This document shows, in pieces, positions 45,839 to 57,530 of a DNA stretch of 64,000 nt. Positions within the stretch are counted from its first letter, which is position 1; every line of letters begins with the position of its first letter. The translations under genes and the position numbers were made by a program. The DNA is from Scalesia atractyloides (Eukaryota; Streptophyta; Magnoliopsida; Asterales; Asteraceae), in contig CAMTDV010000017.1 of NCBI GenBank assembly GCA_947069175.1, positions 36,713,126 through 36,777,125 on the forward strand, written 5' to 3'. The notes under the pieces were generated by a model, which saw only the letters and a list, made by a program, of their open reading frames with translations, was not told the DNA's origin and did not search any database.

Positions 45839-46369
45839 TAACAAACTTTCGTGGAAAGATGCCATGTGGGGTTCGACGCTAATTAAAATTCTTGATACCG
45901 TTTAAAACCTATTTTTACCGTTGTGTTTGGAAATAAATGGAAATTTATAAAAATTTTGAAGTATTTACAAAAATTTGGGCCAATTACAAAAATTTTTGAA
46001 TTATTTAAAACCTTTGGACCAACAAAAACATTTCTTACCACGTACCGACTCTGCCTAACACCGCGTCGTAAGAAAATTTTTCCTGAATCAAGTTTTTCCT
46101 TAAAACCTTTAGCAATAACTTAACAAAATTTTTCGAAAACTTAAAAACATTTTTGGATCGCCAACTCATGAGTTATCAACCACAAGTCAATTAAGTCGCT
46201 TTTGCTCATCGTTTTCCCCACACATCCGAGACGCTTTCACCCGTCAATCCTCGGTCGATCGCTCATTCATCCTCAGCTTACCCTAACGCCTTATTGCTAT
46301 CTATCGTGTCAATTCTCAAGTCTTCCTTTCGAATAAATTTCGGGACGAAATTTCTAAAGTAGGGGAGAC

Positions 46370-48395
46370 TGTAACAACCCGCATTTTCGCAGCTCGTTAC
46401 TCTCGTTACGCCTAGCACCAGAGATTCAGATCAATGTAAACTACATCGTTTACTACGCTGCATCACATATTTCGCACTACATCGCTTATTTCAACACACT
46501 ACATCGCACCTCACAACGCTTACAACGCATTCGCTTATACTATGATAATTGCGTGTTGTTTCCAAGTTATCGATCGCTAACAACATCAACGCGACACTCA
46601 CAAAACTTGGGAACTACGACGCATACTTAAAACGCTCAACGCAACGCAAACTCCTGCGCTCGCTCGCTAAATTCGCTAAACTCAGTTTATCGCGCTAAGT
46701 ATAAAATAAAATAAAATAAAATACAACGCTTAATGTTTCATCAAAAGTCTTAACATACTTAACCTATCTAAAAACAAAAAATTTGCAAGAAAATTTTCAT
46801 GCGAAAATTTTCAGTTTCGTGCGAAAATTTCCATTTTTGGTAAAAAATGTGATTTTTCATGCGAAAATGGCCTTTTGGCACGAAAATGACACTTTTGGCA
46901 CGAAAATAACCATTTTCGTGCGAAAATTTCATCAGATCAATCTCATTCCTCTCCTCCTATAAGTACCAACACTTGTCATTTCATTTATGCTTGCTGACAT
47001 TCCGCACCAAAACGCCCTCTAGCTCGTTTTCTCTGTTCCAAGTAAGAAAACAACGTTTTTCACGCGAATCACAACGATTTCTACAATGTTTTTACACGAA
47101 GTTTATCTCCGATTTCATCCAAACTTCTTCTGTTTACGAAAATCTTCATCTTTTTCATCAAACTTTCTGATTTTAACTTAGATTTACACTTAACCGAGCA
47201 TTTTTTAGTTAGCCTTGGCTTCTCAGATCCGAAACCTTGTTGTTTCAAGCTCACCAAGTGTTATTCTAACAAAACTGTTTTCAAAACTCGATTTTTACAC
47301 GAAAACAGACTAAAAACCGACTAAGTTTTGTTCACTAAATAGTGGAACGAGGCGCTGTCAAAACCGTCACGAAATGGATTCGAAATTACTTCCGTTTCAG
47401 ACAAGATCTCGGTTCCGGTTGCACAAAGACGCAAGAACAGTCACTTGTGCAAACTGGACTGGCTCATACGAATCACTTCTGGTTCATACGATCCAGTCCG
47501 AGTTTCCCCAAACGACTCACTCGCTCTAAAGACCTCTCCGGCACAAGGTGCGATCAGTGGCCTAAGGCTGGAGGGATGAACACTCGATTTCCCGAAGAAT
47601 GACGAAACCACCAAAATTTTTGCACGAAATTTTCGTGAGAAAATTTCGCAAGTTGAATCACCAAAATTTTTGCACGAAAATTTCGCAAGTTGAATCACCA
47701 AAATATTTGCACGAAATTTTCGTAAGAAAATCTCGTAAGTTGAAACACCAGAATTTTTGCACGAAATTTTCGCACGAAAATTTCACCAAAATTTCGCACG
47801 AAAATTTCATCAAATTTTCGCACGCATGAAAACTTATTTCGTACGAAAATATCTGTTTCCTTGCACCGACTCTCCGGTTCAACTGTTTCAACACTCTGGA
47901 AGACTGATGCACTTCCGTCTCTACGCGCAGGCTAAACCGACAATATTCTCACCTCTCATTAACTCTCGGTGTTCACTCTTACGCACCCACTGTGAGTATA
48001 CTTGACCCCTTTTCGCTTTAAACGCACTTTTTGGGTGTAAAATACGTTCATATCAAAATTCACAACACGAACTAAACTGATTATCACACGTGAATACCCG
48101 TTCCACATGTCTACACATGATGCTTGATACATATATACTAGGACACTTTTTCTTTAACTCCCACCTTAGCTACTATGGTACTATAGTTTGGCTAACACCC
48201 GACGGGGTCTAGCTAGGAAGTCGCAAATCGCGCTTACCAGCCTTTTCGAGGAACTTAGTATGTGAAATTGTCTTGTTAGTTTATATGTGTTTATCATGTT
48301 TTTGTATATGGTATTTCGCAACGTTTTTCTCTACGATGCTACTATAACAAAACCTGTATGCTCACCAATACATTTTTGTATTGACATTATTTTAA
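46370..48395 (+). mobile_element. Element B 3' LTR, 3'-truncated
   Basis: It aligns with 13424-15425 and breaks off after TTGACATTATTTTAA at 48395. The last 258 bases of the LTR (equivalent to 15426-15683) are missing, so the right target duplication cannot be read. The palindromic TTTCGTGCGAAA clusters are retained at 46788-46930 and 47617-47850. Confidence 0.88.
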
Positions 48396-48779
48396 AGTGA
48401 TAAAAACGGATAAGAAGTCGTGTGACTGTAATCGTGCTATGTTAATACGTCTTAGAAAACAAAATGTTTCGGAAATAAGATTAAGAATGTATGTAATAAT
48501 AAGTCCTTCGATTCATTGATGGCATGTAGATGATTTGTGATCGTTTTGATCAATTTATAGAATGAACACTCAAGTATGAAACATGATAACAATCGCTACG
48601 AATAACCACAATAAGGTTAATGAATGAATATCATAACGAAAGAAAGATGATATTTATGTAGATGGCGGATGAAAGAGATCTGAACCGATAACAACTTGGC
48701 ACGTCAAGATGCGATGAACGAAAAGATCTCAGAGGAAGTTGCAAATATGTAAGCCAATTTGCCTCAACTAGCATAAGAG
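48396..48779 (+). other. Element A leader, right part
   Basis: It starts abruptly at the broken B LTR and leads into A gag. It has no recognised feature and is assigned to A by position. Confidence 0.5.
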
Positions 48780-49687
48780 GTGGAAAGTTGTGTCTTAGAA
48801 ACAACAGAGGCTCTCATGACCAGCAAGATGGAAGAATTAAAGGAATGGATGAGCGGGGTCCAAAGCAAAAGGGGGACCCACAGATGCACTTACAGGATTT
48901 TCATGGCTTGTAACCCCGCAACATATGATGGAAAAATTGATCCTATCGCATGTCAAAGGTGGATCTCCAACATGGAGGCCGTGTTTATACGAAGTAGGTG
49001 CGAAAAAGAGGATCAAGTAATGTTTGCAACGGGCCAACTCCAACTCCAAGCAAAGGATTGGTGGGACGCCCAGTGCAAGGAATTAGGAGAAGAGAATCTT
49101 CAAGAACTAACATGGCAAGAGTTTAAAGAACCTTTCCTAAAGTTCCATTGCCCGCAATCTGCAGTTGATCGAATTCAAGAGGAGTTTTTACGTCTTCGGC
49201 ATGGAAAGGAGTCTATCGATGAAATCACAAACATATTTCTTGACAAAGTAAAGCTTTGCCAAGATTTCATGAAGATAGAAAGAATGAAGATAAACCGATA
49301 TCACGACATGTTAAAGGTGGAATTTAGGGAGTTTATCACTCCCTCAAAGTGTGAAACCTTAAATGAGCTGATCAATTGGGCAAGGGATTGAGAGTTAGTC
49401 AAGCGTCAAGTGGAGTGGGGGGAAAGAGAATGATGGAAAGGGGTAGTAATCTGAGCCCGTACAAAAAACCGAAAGGCCATAATTATAACAAAAAGGATAA
49501 CATGAAGAGTGAGGTTTCCCGATGCAAAACGGTGGGAAGCTACACTCGGGAGAGTGTCTGTTGGGCAAGAAAGGATGCTACAACTGTGGACAAGAAGGAC
49601 ATCCTTATTACAAATGTGCAAACCCGGCCAGAACTTGGTTCAACTGTTTTACACCAGGACATGTCAAAGCAGATTGCCCAAAGCTGA
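48780..49687 (+). pseudogene. gag: Element A gag with CCHC knuckle
   Basis: The gag core reads CTYRIFMACNPATYDGKIDP, then WISNMEAVF, ATGQLQLQAKDWWDAQCKEL and WQEFKEPFLKFHCP in one frame ending at 49391. After frameshifts the zinc knuckle CYNCGQEGHPYYKC lies near 49575, with a degenerate second knuckle FNCFTPGHVKADCPK after it. This organisation (gag core, basic linker, knuckles, then protease) is typical of plant chromoviruses. Confidence 0.82.
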
Positions 49688-49779
49688 AGCAGAAAGGGAG
49701 TAGGGATGGGAAGAATGATAATACCCCGAGAGCCAAAGGAAGAATGTTCCAAATCACTACCGAAGAAGCTAAAGCACTT

Positions 49780-50100
49780 CCAAATGTTGTGTCAGGTATT
49801 TTCTTAATTAATTTAATTTAATACCTACAAATGTGTTGTTGGATTCCAAGGCCAGTAGGTCATTCGTATCACATGAACTTATATGCCATCCCTCTTTTAA
49901 AATTGAACGAATGCCTATACCCTTAGAAGTAGAAGTAGCCAATAACCAGAACTACTTATTACACGAAGTATGTAAAGGATGTAAGATCGTTATAGAAGAC
50001 GAGGAATTCGATATAGACCTTGTGCCCATGGTATTAGGGGAGTTCAAAGTAGTTGTGGGCATGGATTGACTGTCCCGACACCATGCAGAAACTCAATGTG
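49780..50100 (+). pseudogene. Element A protease
   Basis: The frame at 49833-50069 contains LLDSKASRSFVSHELI, where the aspartic protease motif DSGAS appears as DSKAS, then PMVLGEFKVVVGMD and a WL equivalent broken by a stop. The catalytic Gly change and the stops indicate inactivity. Confidence 0.78.
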
Positions 50101-50339
50101 AAACTAAAGTCATTCAAGTGTTATCACCTAGTGGGAAATGGGTAAGCATTTATGGGGAAAGAAAGCTCGAAACAAAGCTATGTACCATTGTAGAGATAGC
50201 CAAGTACGTACAAAACGAAGGCAATGCGTTCTTAGCTTAGGTAGTGGATACCACTAAGGACGCACAAAAATTGGAAGATATTGAAATTGTAAATGAGTAT
50301 CCGGATGAATTACTGGGACTCCCACCCGAGCGAGACGTG

Positions 50340-51000
50340 GAGTTCGCATCAAACTAAACTCGGGTGCTAAGCCGGTGGCTAAGGCTCCCTACATATTAGC
50401 TCATACGGAAATGCGGGAATTAATGACGCAGATACAAGAATTGTTCGATAAGGGATTTATACGCCCGGGCTTGCCACATTGGGGAGCCCCCGTTTTATTC
50501 GTAAAAAAGAAGGATGGTTTGATGTGCATGTGCATCGACTATCGAGAATTAAACAAATTAACGGTTAAGAATCGATATCCCCTACCTCGAATTGATGACC
50601 TTTTTGACCAATTGCAAGGGGCAAGTTGATTCTCAAAGATCGACTTGTGCTCGGGATATCACCAATTACGAATGCGAGAAGAAGATGTGGCGAAAACTGC
50701 GTTTAGAACTTGATACGGGCATTACGAGTTCCTGGTAATGTCTTTCGGGTTAACTAACGCGCCGGCTGCATTTATGGATCTCATGAATCGAGTATGCCGA
50801 CACATGCTAGATAAATCTGTAATAGTGTTTATAGATGATATCTTGGTGTATTCTCGAAGCAAGGCCGATCATGCACGCCATTTGCACGAAGTATTAGAGA
50901 CTCTCCGTAAAGAAAAAACATACGCGAAGTTCTCTAAGTGTGTCTTTTGGGTCAGAGAAGTACAATTTCTCAGCCACGTGATTAACAAAGATGGCGGTAA
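50340..51000 (+). pseudogene. Element A reverse transcriptase, N-terminal and palm part
   Basis: Motifs in order: LFDKGFIRPGLPHWGAPVLF, KKKDGLMCMCIDYRELNKLT, then stop codons at SFSKIDLCSGYHQL and near RTYGHYEF, followed by FGLTNAPAAFMDLMN and the catalytic VFIDDILVYSRS. The frame ends at FLSHVINKDGG (51000), where homology to gypsy pol stops. The next part of RT is found inverted at 57530-57400, so this is one half of a split gene. Confidence 0.87.
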
Positions 51001-51315
51001 TAGTTGAGACTGTCAGTGGTTATTTTTTAAGATTTGACTATTGACGACCAACGACGAATAGTTTGGATTATTAAAATCCAATAATCCTTAAATTAAAGCC
51101 AAACCAACCATAATGAAACCTAACTAGGTCGAACCTTCATCGTCCTTTTTTGGGCTCCAACATGTTCAGAATCGTAATGATATATTTAATTATATGTTCG
51201 AGAAACTTAATGCACAACTCATAATTCAAAAATAATAATATTGTCGGAGAATGCGTGATGGACGCGTTATTGGAGTACTTAAATGCCATTGTACTTTTGA
51301 GTAAATAATATGATT
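51001..51315. other. Spacer beginning at the RT breakpoint
   Basis: The first 100 bases, from AATAGTTGAGACTGTCAGTG, resemble 57788-57895 in the same orientation. No gene is seen. It carries the 12-bp LINE target duplication at its right end (51316-51327). Confidence 0.55.
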
Positions 51316-51327
51316 AGTTAAATGTTC

Positions 51328-52748
51328 GTTGGGGGAGAGTCACTTTATTAAAATCAGTTCTATAGCCTTCCACTATATTTCTTTTCACTCTACAAAGCTC
51401 CTAAAGGTGTCATTGCCTCAGAAGCTTTAAGAAGACGATTATTTTTTTTTTTTGGGGGGGGGGGGGGGTGGGATGAAGAAAAGGCAAAGACGAGTTGGGT
51501 GTGTTGGGAAAGAGTAATAGGGCCGATCGAAAAAGGGCGGGCTCGGGTTAGGTTCGCTTCGGGACATGAACGTAAGCCTTTTATTGAAATGGTGGTGGAA
51601 ATATAAATGTGAATCAAATTCTTTGTGGCGAAAAGTAATCACGTCTTTACATGCTCAAGAGAATTCGTGGTCTTACTTACCGATAAAAGATGGTTTGTCG
51701 GGGGTTTGGAGTGGAATTCACAAGTTATGGAAGGATTTAACGGGCCAAAACGTGTGTGCTTATAATCTGATAAAGGTGAAACTGGGAAATGGTGAAACAG
51801 TGCGTTTTTTGATAGATTATTGGCTGGAGGATGGTCCTCTCTTGGAAAGATTTCCAGCACTTTTCAGTTTGGAATCTAATAAAAATGCTATAGTGGCCAT
51901 GCGATGTATGGGTTGGGAGTGGAAGCGAAATTTGGGCACTTCGACCGAATGGGAAGAGTGGGGCAGGCTGCAAAATCTGGTACAAAACACTGTGGTGCGC
52001 GCAGAGCAGGATAGATGGGAGTGGACTCTCACTTCCGATGGGTTTTTCACGGTTGCATCATGTCGTGATATGTTACAAAAGTATGTGGTACCTTTTTACC
52101 CATATACTTGGGTTAAGTGGGTCCCAAAAAAATAAACATTTTTGCATGGAGGGCAGAACAAGATCGATTGGAGACATTAAAGGGGCTGCAAAAACGGAGC
52201 CTGCTAAGGGGTTCGGCAATATGTCGTTTATGTGGTGAAGCTGAAGAAGATGCCGAGCATCTGTTTGTATCATGTTATATTGCAGTGTTGATGTGGAATA
52301 AGGTGAGCGTGTGGTGCAATATCACCAGCTCTTCGCGTTCAGTTTCCGTGATCTCCTCCAAGTGTATAAAGGAGTGGCAACGTTCCGAACACAATAGGCG
52401 TATAATACAGGTGATAATTTTAGTTTCCTGCTAGGCAATTTGGAAGGCGCGAAACGAACTAATTTTCGACGGAAAACGAGTGGCAATTCGATAGAATTTT
52501 TGGCGAAATGCAAACCTTGGCGTCAATGTGTATCAAACATAGATAAAAAAAAATAATAGTATACAATGGGATAGCTGGGTGAAATCAAGTATTACCTTAA
52601 CTTGAACTGTATGTTTTCTGTTTTTGTTTTTTTACTTGGGTGTAAGCTTGGTGTTGAAGTTTTGATGTAAGCTCCCTGCTGGCACTTTTACTTTGTAACT
52701 ATATATGGTGATGTTGAAATAAAGCTTGTTGTTTGCCGATCAAAAAAA
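51328..52748 (+). mobile_element. 5'-truncated LINE (non-LTR retrotransposon) with poly(A)
   Basis: It is flanked by the 12-bp duplication AGTTAAATGTTC (51316-51327 and 52749-52760) and ends in AAAAAAA after a GATC. The left end reads VTLLKSVLYSLPLYFFSLYK in broken frames, then a T/G homopolymer (about 51440-51468). The longest frame (51566-52132) has LLKWWWKYKCE and the zf-RVT region; 52117-52434 continues with FAWRAEQDRLETLKGL, ICRLCGEAEEDAEHLFVSC. This is the C-terminal tail of a plant LINE reverse transcriptase protein. Confidence 0.88.
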
Positions 52749-52804
52749 AGTTAAATGTTCCTTTTCTTTAACCCTCACATAATCACATGTGTAATGGTTT
52801 GTAG

Positions 52805-53105
52805 TAGAGGTGCACAAAATAACCGGTTAATAACTGATTGAGGAATAATCAGTTAGTGGTAATTTTTAACCGTAGGTTAGTAACTGGTTATTGATATTCA
52901 GTATAGGAACCGGTTATTAACCGGCAGACTGGTTAACCGAAAAATTCCAAAGAAAAAACAAAAAAAACGGTTATTAACAAAAAATAACCGGTTAATTAAC
53001 TGAACCAGTTACAATAATTAACCGGTTAAAATCAAAAAGTCAAATTAACCGGTATAATTAGTTAACCAAACCAGTTATTAAAATTAGCTGGTTTGTACAC
53101 CTCTA
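52805..53105. mobile_element. hAT-type MITE, third copy (different family)
   Basis: Terminal inverted repeats are TAGAGGTGCACAAA and TTTGTACACCTCTA. The 8-bp flanks are GTTTGTAG (52797-52804) and GTTTGTTG (53106-53113), one mismatch. The interior is built of AACCGGTTA repeats. Confidence 0.82.
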
Positions 53106-53113
53106 GTTTGTTG

Positions 53114-53779
53114 TAATATATTTATAGGTATGGGCCCCTAGATTCACGGGTTTAAATGAGAAATGGGCCCCTAAGCTTATGGTTTGAATTGGGTCATATG
53201 GGGTTGGTTGGATTAAATGGGTCAAAATTAATTAGGTTGCATGTACGTAACGTATTTGTGTCATTATTGCAACATTTCAAGTACACAACTTTCTAACACC
53301 AATATACATTTGACATACCATTTGCAAATAGGTTAGATGTACAACTGGAAGGGGGAGGGGACTAGTGAATTGAAACTTATTGCAACAATGTTCAACCTAA
53401 AAGTTAGATGCTTTGTAGCAATGGCTAAATGCATATATAGTCACATGCATTTAAAAAAAACATTGTTTTGTAAAATATAATAATACTAATCGAACTAAAA
53501 GAATAAAGCTGTAAATTTATGCTTGTAATATAATAATACTGATCGAACTAAAAAGAATAAAGCTGTAGATTTATGCTATAATTTTCTTAAAAGTAAGTTA
53601 TTTGAGATCAAACTACATTTAAATGAAAATGCTAAAAAATGACAAATGCACTTCCTCTTTCGATCACACTTAACTTCCAGCTAATATGAAGTTGTCACGA
53701 AAGATAACCTAGATATATAACTTGTGACATAAAAGCAAAAGATGATATAGTTGATTGAGTTTCCAAACTTGTTGGCTTC
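53114..53779. other. Unique flank with a 50-bp tandem duplication
   Basis: No gene is supported. Units at 53474-53523 and 53527-53577 are a near-perfect tandem copy containing ATCGAACTAAAA and GAATAAAGCTGTA. The minus strand of this stretch was the original right flank of element A. Confidence 0.55.
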
Positions 53780-53784
53780 ATATT

Positions 53785-54381
53785 TGAAACACCCATATTC
53801 CGTTTGGACCAATAACATGACTTAACAGTGAAAATTTTGGCAAAATTAAAATTTTACATATAGCTAAGAAAATTTAAACTTTAGTTACAAAATTAAGCAT
53901 TTTAGACTAACAACGATTCACCTAAAATACAAAGCTATTAACACATGTTCTTGGGAAATTTTGTTGACTACACTAAGACAAATTATAAACAAAAGCGTTT
54001 TGACCCGTTTACGACTTTGAAATCCGGAAGCGTATCTAGGGCAAAACATGGTGTGTTAGTTCCGAGCAAAGCATGCCATTCAAAGAGTGGTTTTACCTAC
54101 ATTGCAAAACAAGAAAACAATGTTAATTTACATGAATGAACTCATTAAATGACTTTCATATATTAGCTCATTCATAACATATCACTTTTATTCATTCTTT
54201 AGTATCACATTCTAGATTAATTAACCCGTTCAACACGAGTCATATTCGTGTCATTCTTTTATAACATTCTAACCGTTTGACCCGTTAGACGCGGATCATC
54301 CACATACATACATTCTTATCATTCTAATCATTTGACCCGTTTGACGCGGATCATCTACATACTTTCAAACATGCCTAAATA

Positions 54382-54421
<40 letters not shown>

Positions 54422-55462
54422 CAACTAGTAATCGTGATAATATGCAACTTGTAATAATTTCGCAACTATGATGCGGGTACAACTACTTCTAAGTATTAAT
54501 CACATTTGTTGTTTTTCGGAACTTGTTCCTTCTTCCTTCAAGCCTACATATAATCCGTTCTTATTTAGATTACATTGTTTACTTAAATGCAAGCACCTTC
54601 AAACATGGTTCGCATCCCACATCATATTTCATATCAATTTCAATTACCGTATCATCCTTATGCAACAAAACTTCTCAAATACATTCAAGACTATATAAAT
54701 TACCATTTGGGCATTTTATCGAACACCTGGAGTGTGTACAACATTTTAAGCATCATGTACATGTTTTCTATACATAACCTACTAGTTCACATCATAATTC
54801 ATCAATTCAACTAATATCACAGAATTCCTTTCTACAGCAAATTCATCTAGCAATATTCTAATGCATATGCACGCCCACATTAATGATACACAATTTTCAC
54901 TAATACAAGATCACTATATCTCATCATAGTATTACAACAAGTGGGTTTCACTTCAAGTTTCAACATAAACAAATTCAAGCATAAATTACATTCTACATGA
55001 TGATTCTAACTCATAATCACACCAATTTCACATCAACTCATGGATTGATTGCAACCCACATTCTACAATATCACCCAAATCAGGAAATTCAACTTACCTT
55101 ATATCAAGGAGACTTAAATGATAAAGAATTTGTGTTCATGCATCAGATTTAGCTTCAATTTGACGATTTTGTTTTGAGTTCAGGATGAACAAGGGAAACC
55201 CTTGTCTCTTTCTCTCTAAATGTCGACCAGACACATACTTGTTGTGTTTGGTTTTTAATTTTTGATTTATATATAATAACTTTCCATTTATACAACTTAG
55301 GTCCCTGTTGTTTGACTTTATTTATTTGGAAATCAGGATAATATTTTATGTTAATATTTCTTCTTCATTTTCCTAACTAAGTTATAAATTTAGTACCAAT
55401 GTCCAAAATAATTAACCGTTATATTTACGTATTTTGTATTTTTAACTTTTTGGGGTGTTTCA
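53785..55462 (-). mobile_element. Element A 3' LTR, inverted
   Basis: On the minus strand it begins TGAAACACCCCAAAAAG and ends GAATATGGGTGTTTCA, followed by AATAT (plus strand 53780-53784), the same five bases that precede the A 5' LTR at 11274-11278. It aligns with 11279-13116 in reverse orientation. It has fewer minisatellite units and a (TA)n tract at 54384-54420. The purine tract AAGGGGGGTGGACT (minus) sits at 55463-55477. Confidence 0.92.
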
Positions 55463-55673
55463 AGTCCACCCCCCTTAAGAGAGGTTTCGTCTCGAAACCT
55501 GAGTACGTACCAAATAGTGTAGGGTAGTGCTCCCGCATTTCATCTTCTAATTCCCACGTTAGATCCAATCCTCTTCGATGTTTCCATTGGACCAACACTT
55601 GCTTAATGGTCTTGTTACGGAGGCGCGTTACTTTGGAGTCCTTTATGGCAACGGGTTTTTCAACGTAATTCAT
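55425..55673 (-). pseudogene. Element A pol C-terminus with chromodomain-like segment
   Basis: The minus-strand frame reads YVEKPVAIKDSKVTRLRNKT and VQWKHRRGLDLTWELEDEMR, the chromodomain-like end of Tekay/Del integrases, thought to steer insertion to heterochromatin. The frame ends 38 bases inside the LTR, an overlap seen in this group. Confidence 0.75.
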
Positions 55674-56944
55674 TCGTTCGTCAATTTCAATATCTTCAAG
55701 CGGTACATAAGCAGCTTCATCTACAAGACATTTATGTAACTGTTATACATGATTCCATCCAACGCCGTGGGTAATTCTAACCGGTAAGCCACCTTCCCAA
55801 CACGGGCTAGGATTTTGAATGGTCCGATGTATCGAGGGCCCAACTTTCCTCGTTTATGGAATCGGATTATGCCCTTCCAACGCGAGACCTTTAACAAAAC
55901 ATGATCCCCAACTTGGAATTCACTAGGGCGTCTCCTCCGATCTGCATACGGTTTTTGTCTATCTTGTGCCTCTTTCAGTCGTGCTCGTACTAGATCAATC
56001 TTTTCATTGGTTCTAGCCACTATATCCTTGGATGCAAGTTCCCTTTCCCTACTTCTCCCCAACATACGGGAGTTCTACATTTCCTCTCGTACAATAACTC
56101 ATATGGAGCCATTTGTATGCCGTTATGGTAACTATTATTATAGGAGAATTCCACTAATGGTAAATGATCATCCAAATTACCACCAAAGTCTAAAACTCAG
56201 GCCCCTTTGCATATCCACAAGCGTCTGAATAGTCCGTTCTGATTGACCGTCCGTTTGTGGGTGGTGGCGGTACTAAAGTGGAGTTTCCTTCCCATTTTTA
56301 ATGAAATCTTTGCCAAAAACGTGATGTAAATCTATGTCTCGATCCGACACAATGGAGACGGGTACTCCATGATGAGCTATAATTTCATTCGTAAAAATCT
56401 CTGCCATCCTTTCTGACGAATATGCCTCACGGATAGGTAGGAAATGGGCACTTTTGGTGAGTATCCACAACTACCCATATGGCATCGTGTCCTTTTCGTG
56501 TTTTGGGAAGCTCACCAGATCCATTGTCACGTCTTCCCATTTTTTCATCGGAATTTCTAAGGGTTGTAATTTACCATACGAATTCTGATGCTCCGCCTTC
56601 ACTTGTGAACATGTTAAGCATTTAGCGACATATTTAACGATATCTCGTTTCATTCCCGGACACCAGTAATTCTTCTTTAAATCCCGATACATTTTCGTTG
56701 CTCCCGGATGTATCGAGTATCGTGATTTATGAGCTTCGTTGAGGACTATTGCCTTTACTTCACAAAACCAAGGAATCCAGATTCGCCCAAACTGTGTTTT
56801 GATTCCACTTGCATTTTCCTCCAATTTATCCACAATCCCTTTTGTTCTTTCTTTCTTAGGATTGCCTGCATTTAATGACTTGATTTGGGCTTCCCATATC
56901 ATCTCGAGGAGATGAAGCGTAACTATCATTCTCATAGACTTCAC
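55674..56944 (-). pseudogene. Element A integrase
   Basis: On the minus strand the HHCC domain shows HKSRYSIHPGATKMYRDLKK and KCLTCSQVKAEHQ. The core has MDLVSFPK and SIVSDRDIDLHHVF with the first two catalytic Asp. The third acidic region is disrupted around 56100-56290 (an STLVPPP-like remnant of the usual HPQTDGQSE block). The C-terminal part contains GPRYIGPFKILARVGKVAY, the GPY/F module. Confidence 0.85.
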
Positions 56945-57530
56945 TCGAATCGCGGGGTGGATGGTCTTTTTGGCTTAGGGCATCCGCAACTACATTTGCT
57001 TTGCCCGTATGATAAAGGATTTCACAATCGTAATCCTTTATCAGTTCTAACCACCTTCGTTGTCTCATGTTGAGATCCTTTTGTTCGAAGAAGTATTTGA
57101 GGCTTTTATGATCCGAGTATATGGTACATTTTGTTCCATATAAATAATGTCGCCATACTTTCAATGCGAACACCATAGCAGCCAATTCCAGATCATGCGT
57201 TGGGTAATTTCCTTCGTGCGGTTTGAGATGTCTTGAGGCATATGCTATAACTTTACCTCGTTGCATTAAAACACCTCCTAACCCTTGACGCGAAGCGTCA
57301 GTGTACACAACTAAATCTTCCATCCCATATGGTAGAGTTAGCACCGGTGAATTAGACAGCCTCTCTTTCAGAGAAATGCTTTCTCTTGTTCGGGTCCCCA
57401 CACAAACTTCTCAACTTTCTTTGTTAATTTAGTCATGTGTAGGTCTAATTTGGAGAAATTTTGAATAAATCTTCGGTAGTAGCCAGCTAACCCCAGAAAA
57501 CTTCTTACTTCATTTGGATTCTTCGAAGGA
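56900..57530 (-). pseudogene. Element A end of RT and RNase H, inverted half
   Basis: The minus strand starts near 57530 with NPNEVRSFLGLAGYYRRFIQ (after local frame disturbance), the RT thumb, then RNase H with VVYTDASRQGLGGVLMQ, LELAAMVFALKVWRHYL and IYSDHKSLKYFF. It picks up about 15-20 codons after the point where the plus-strand RT (50340-51000) ends, so the two are parts of one gene separated by an inversion. Confidence 0.85.

Larger units (their letters stand above)
44617..46369 (+). other. Element B post-gag region, no pol
   Basis: This takes the place of pol. It holds three copies of the structured hairpin (44938-44997, 45034-45097, 45776-45838), a 42-bp minisatellite (45275-45560) and a terminal purine tract AAAGTAGGGGAGAC (46356-46369). 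No protease, RT or integrase motif is visible in any frame. Confidence 0.75.
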
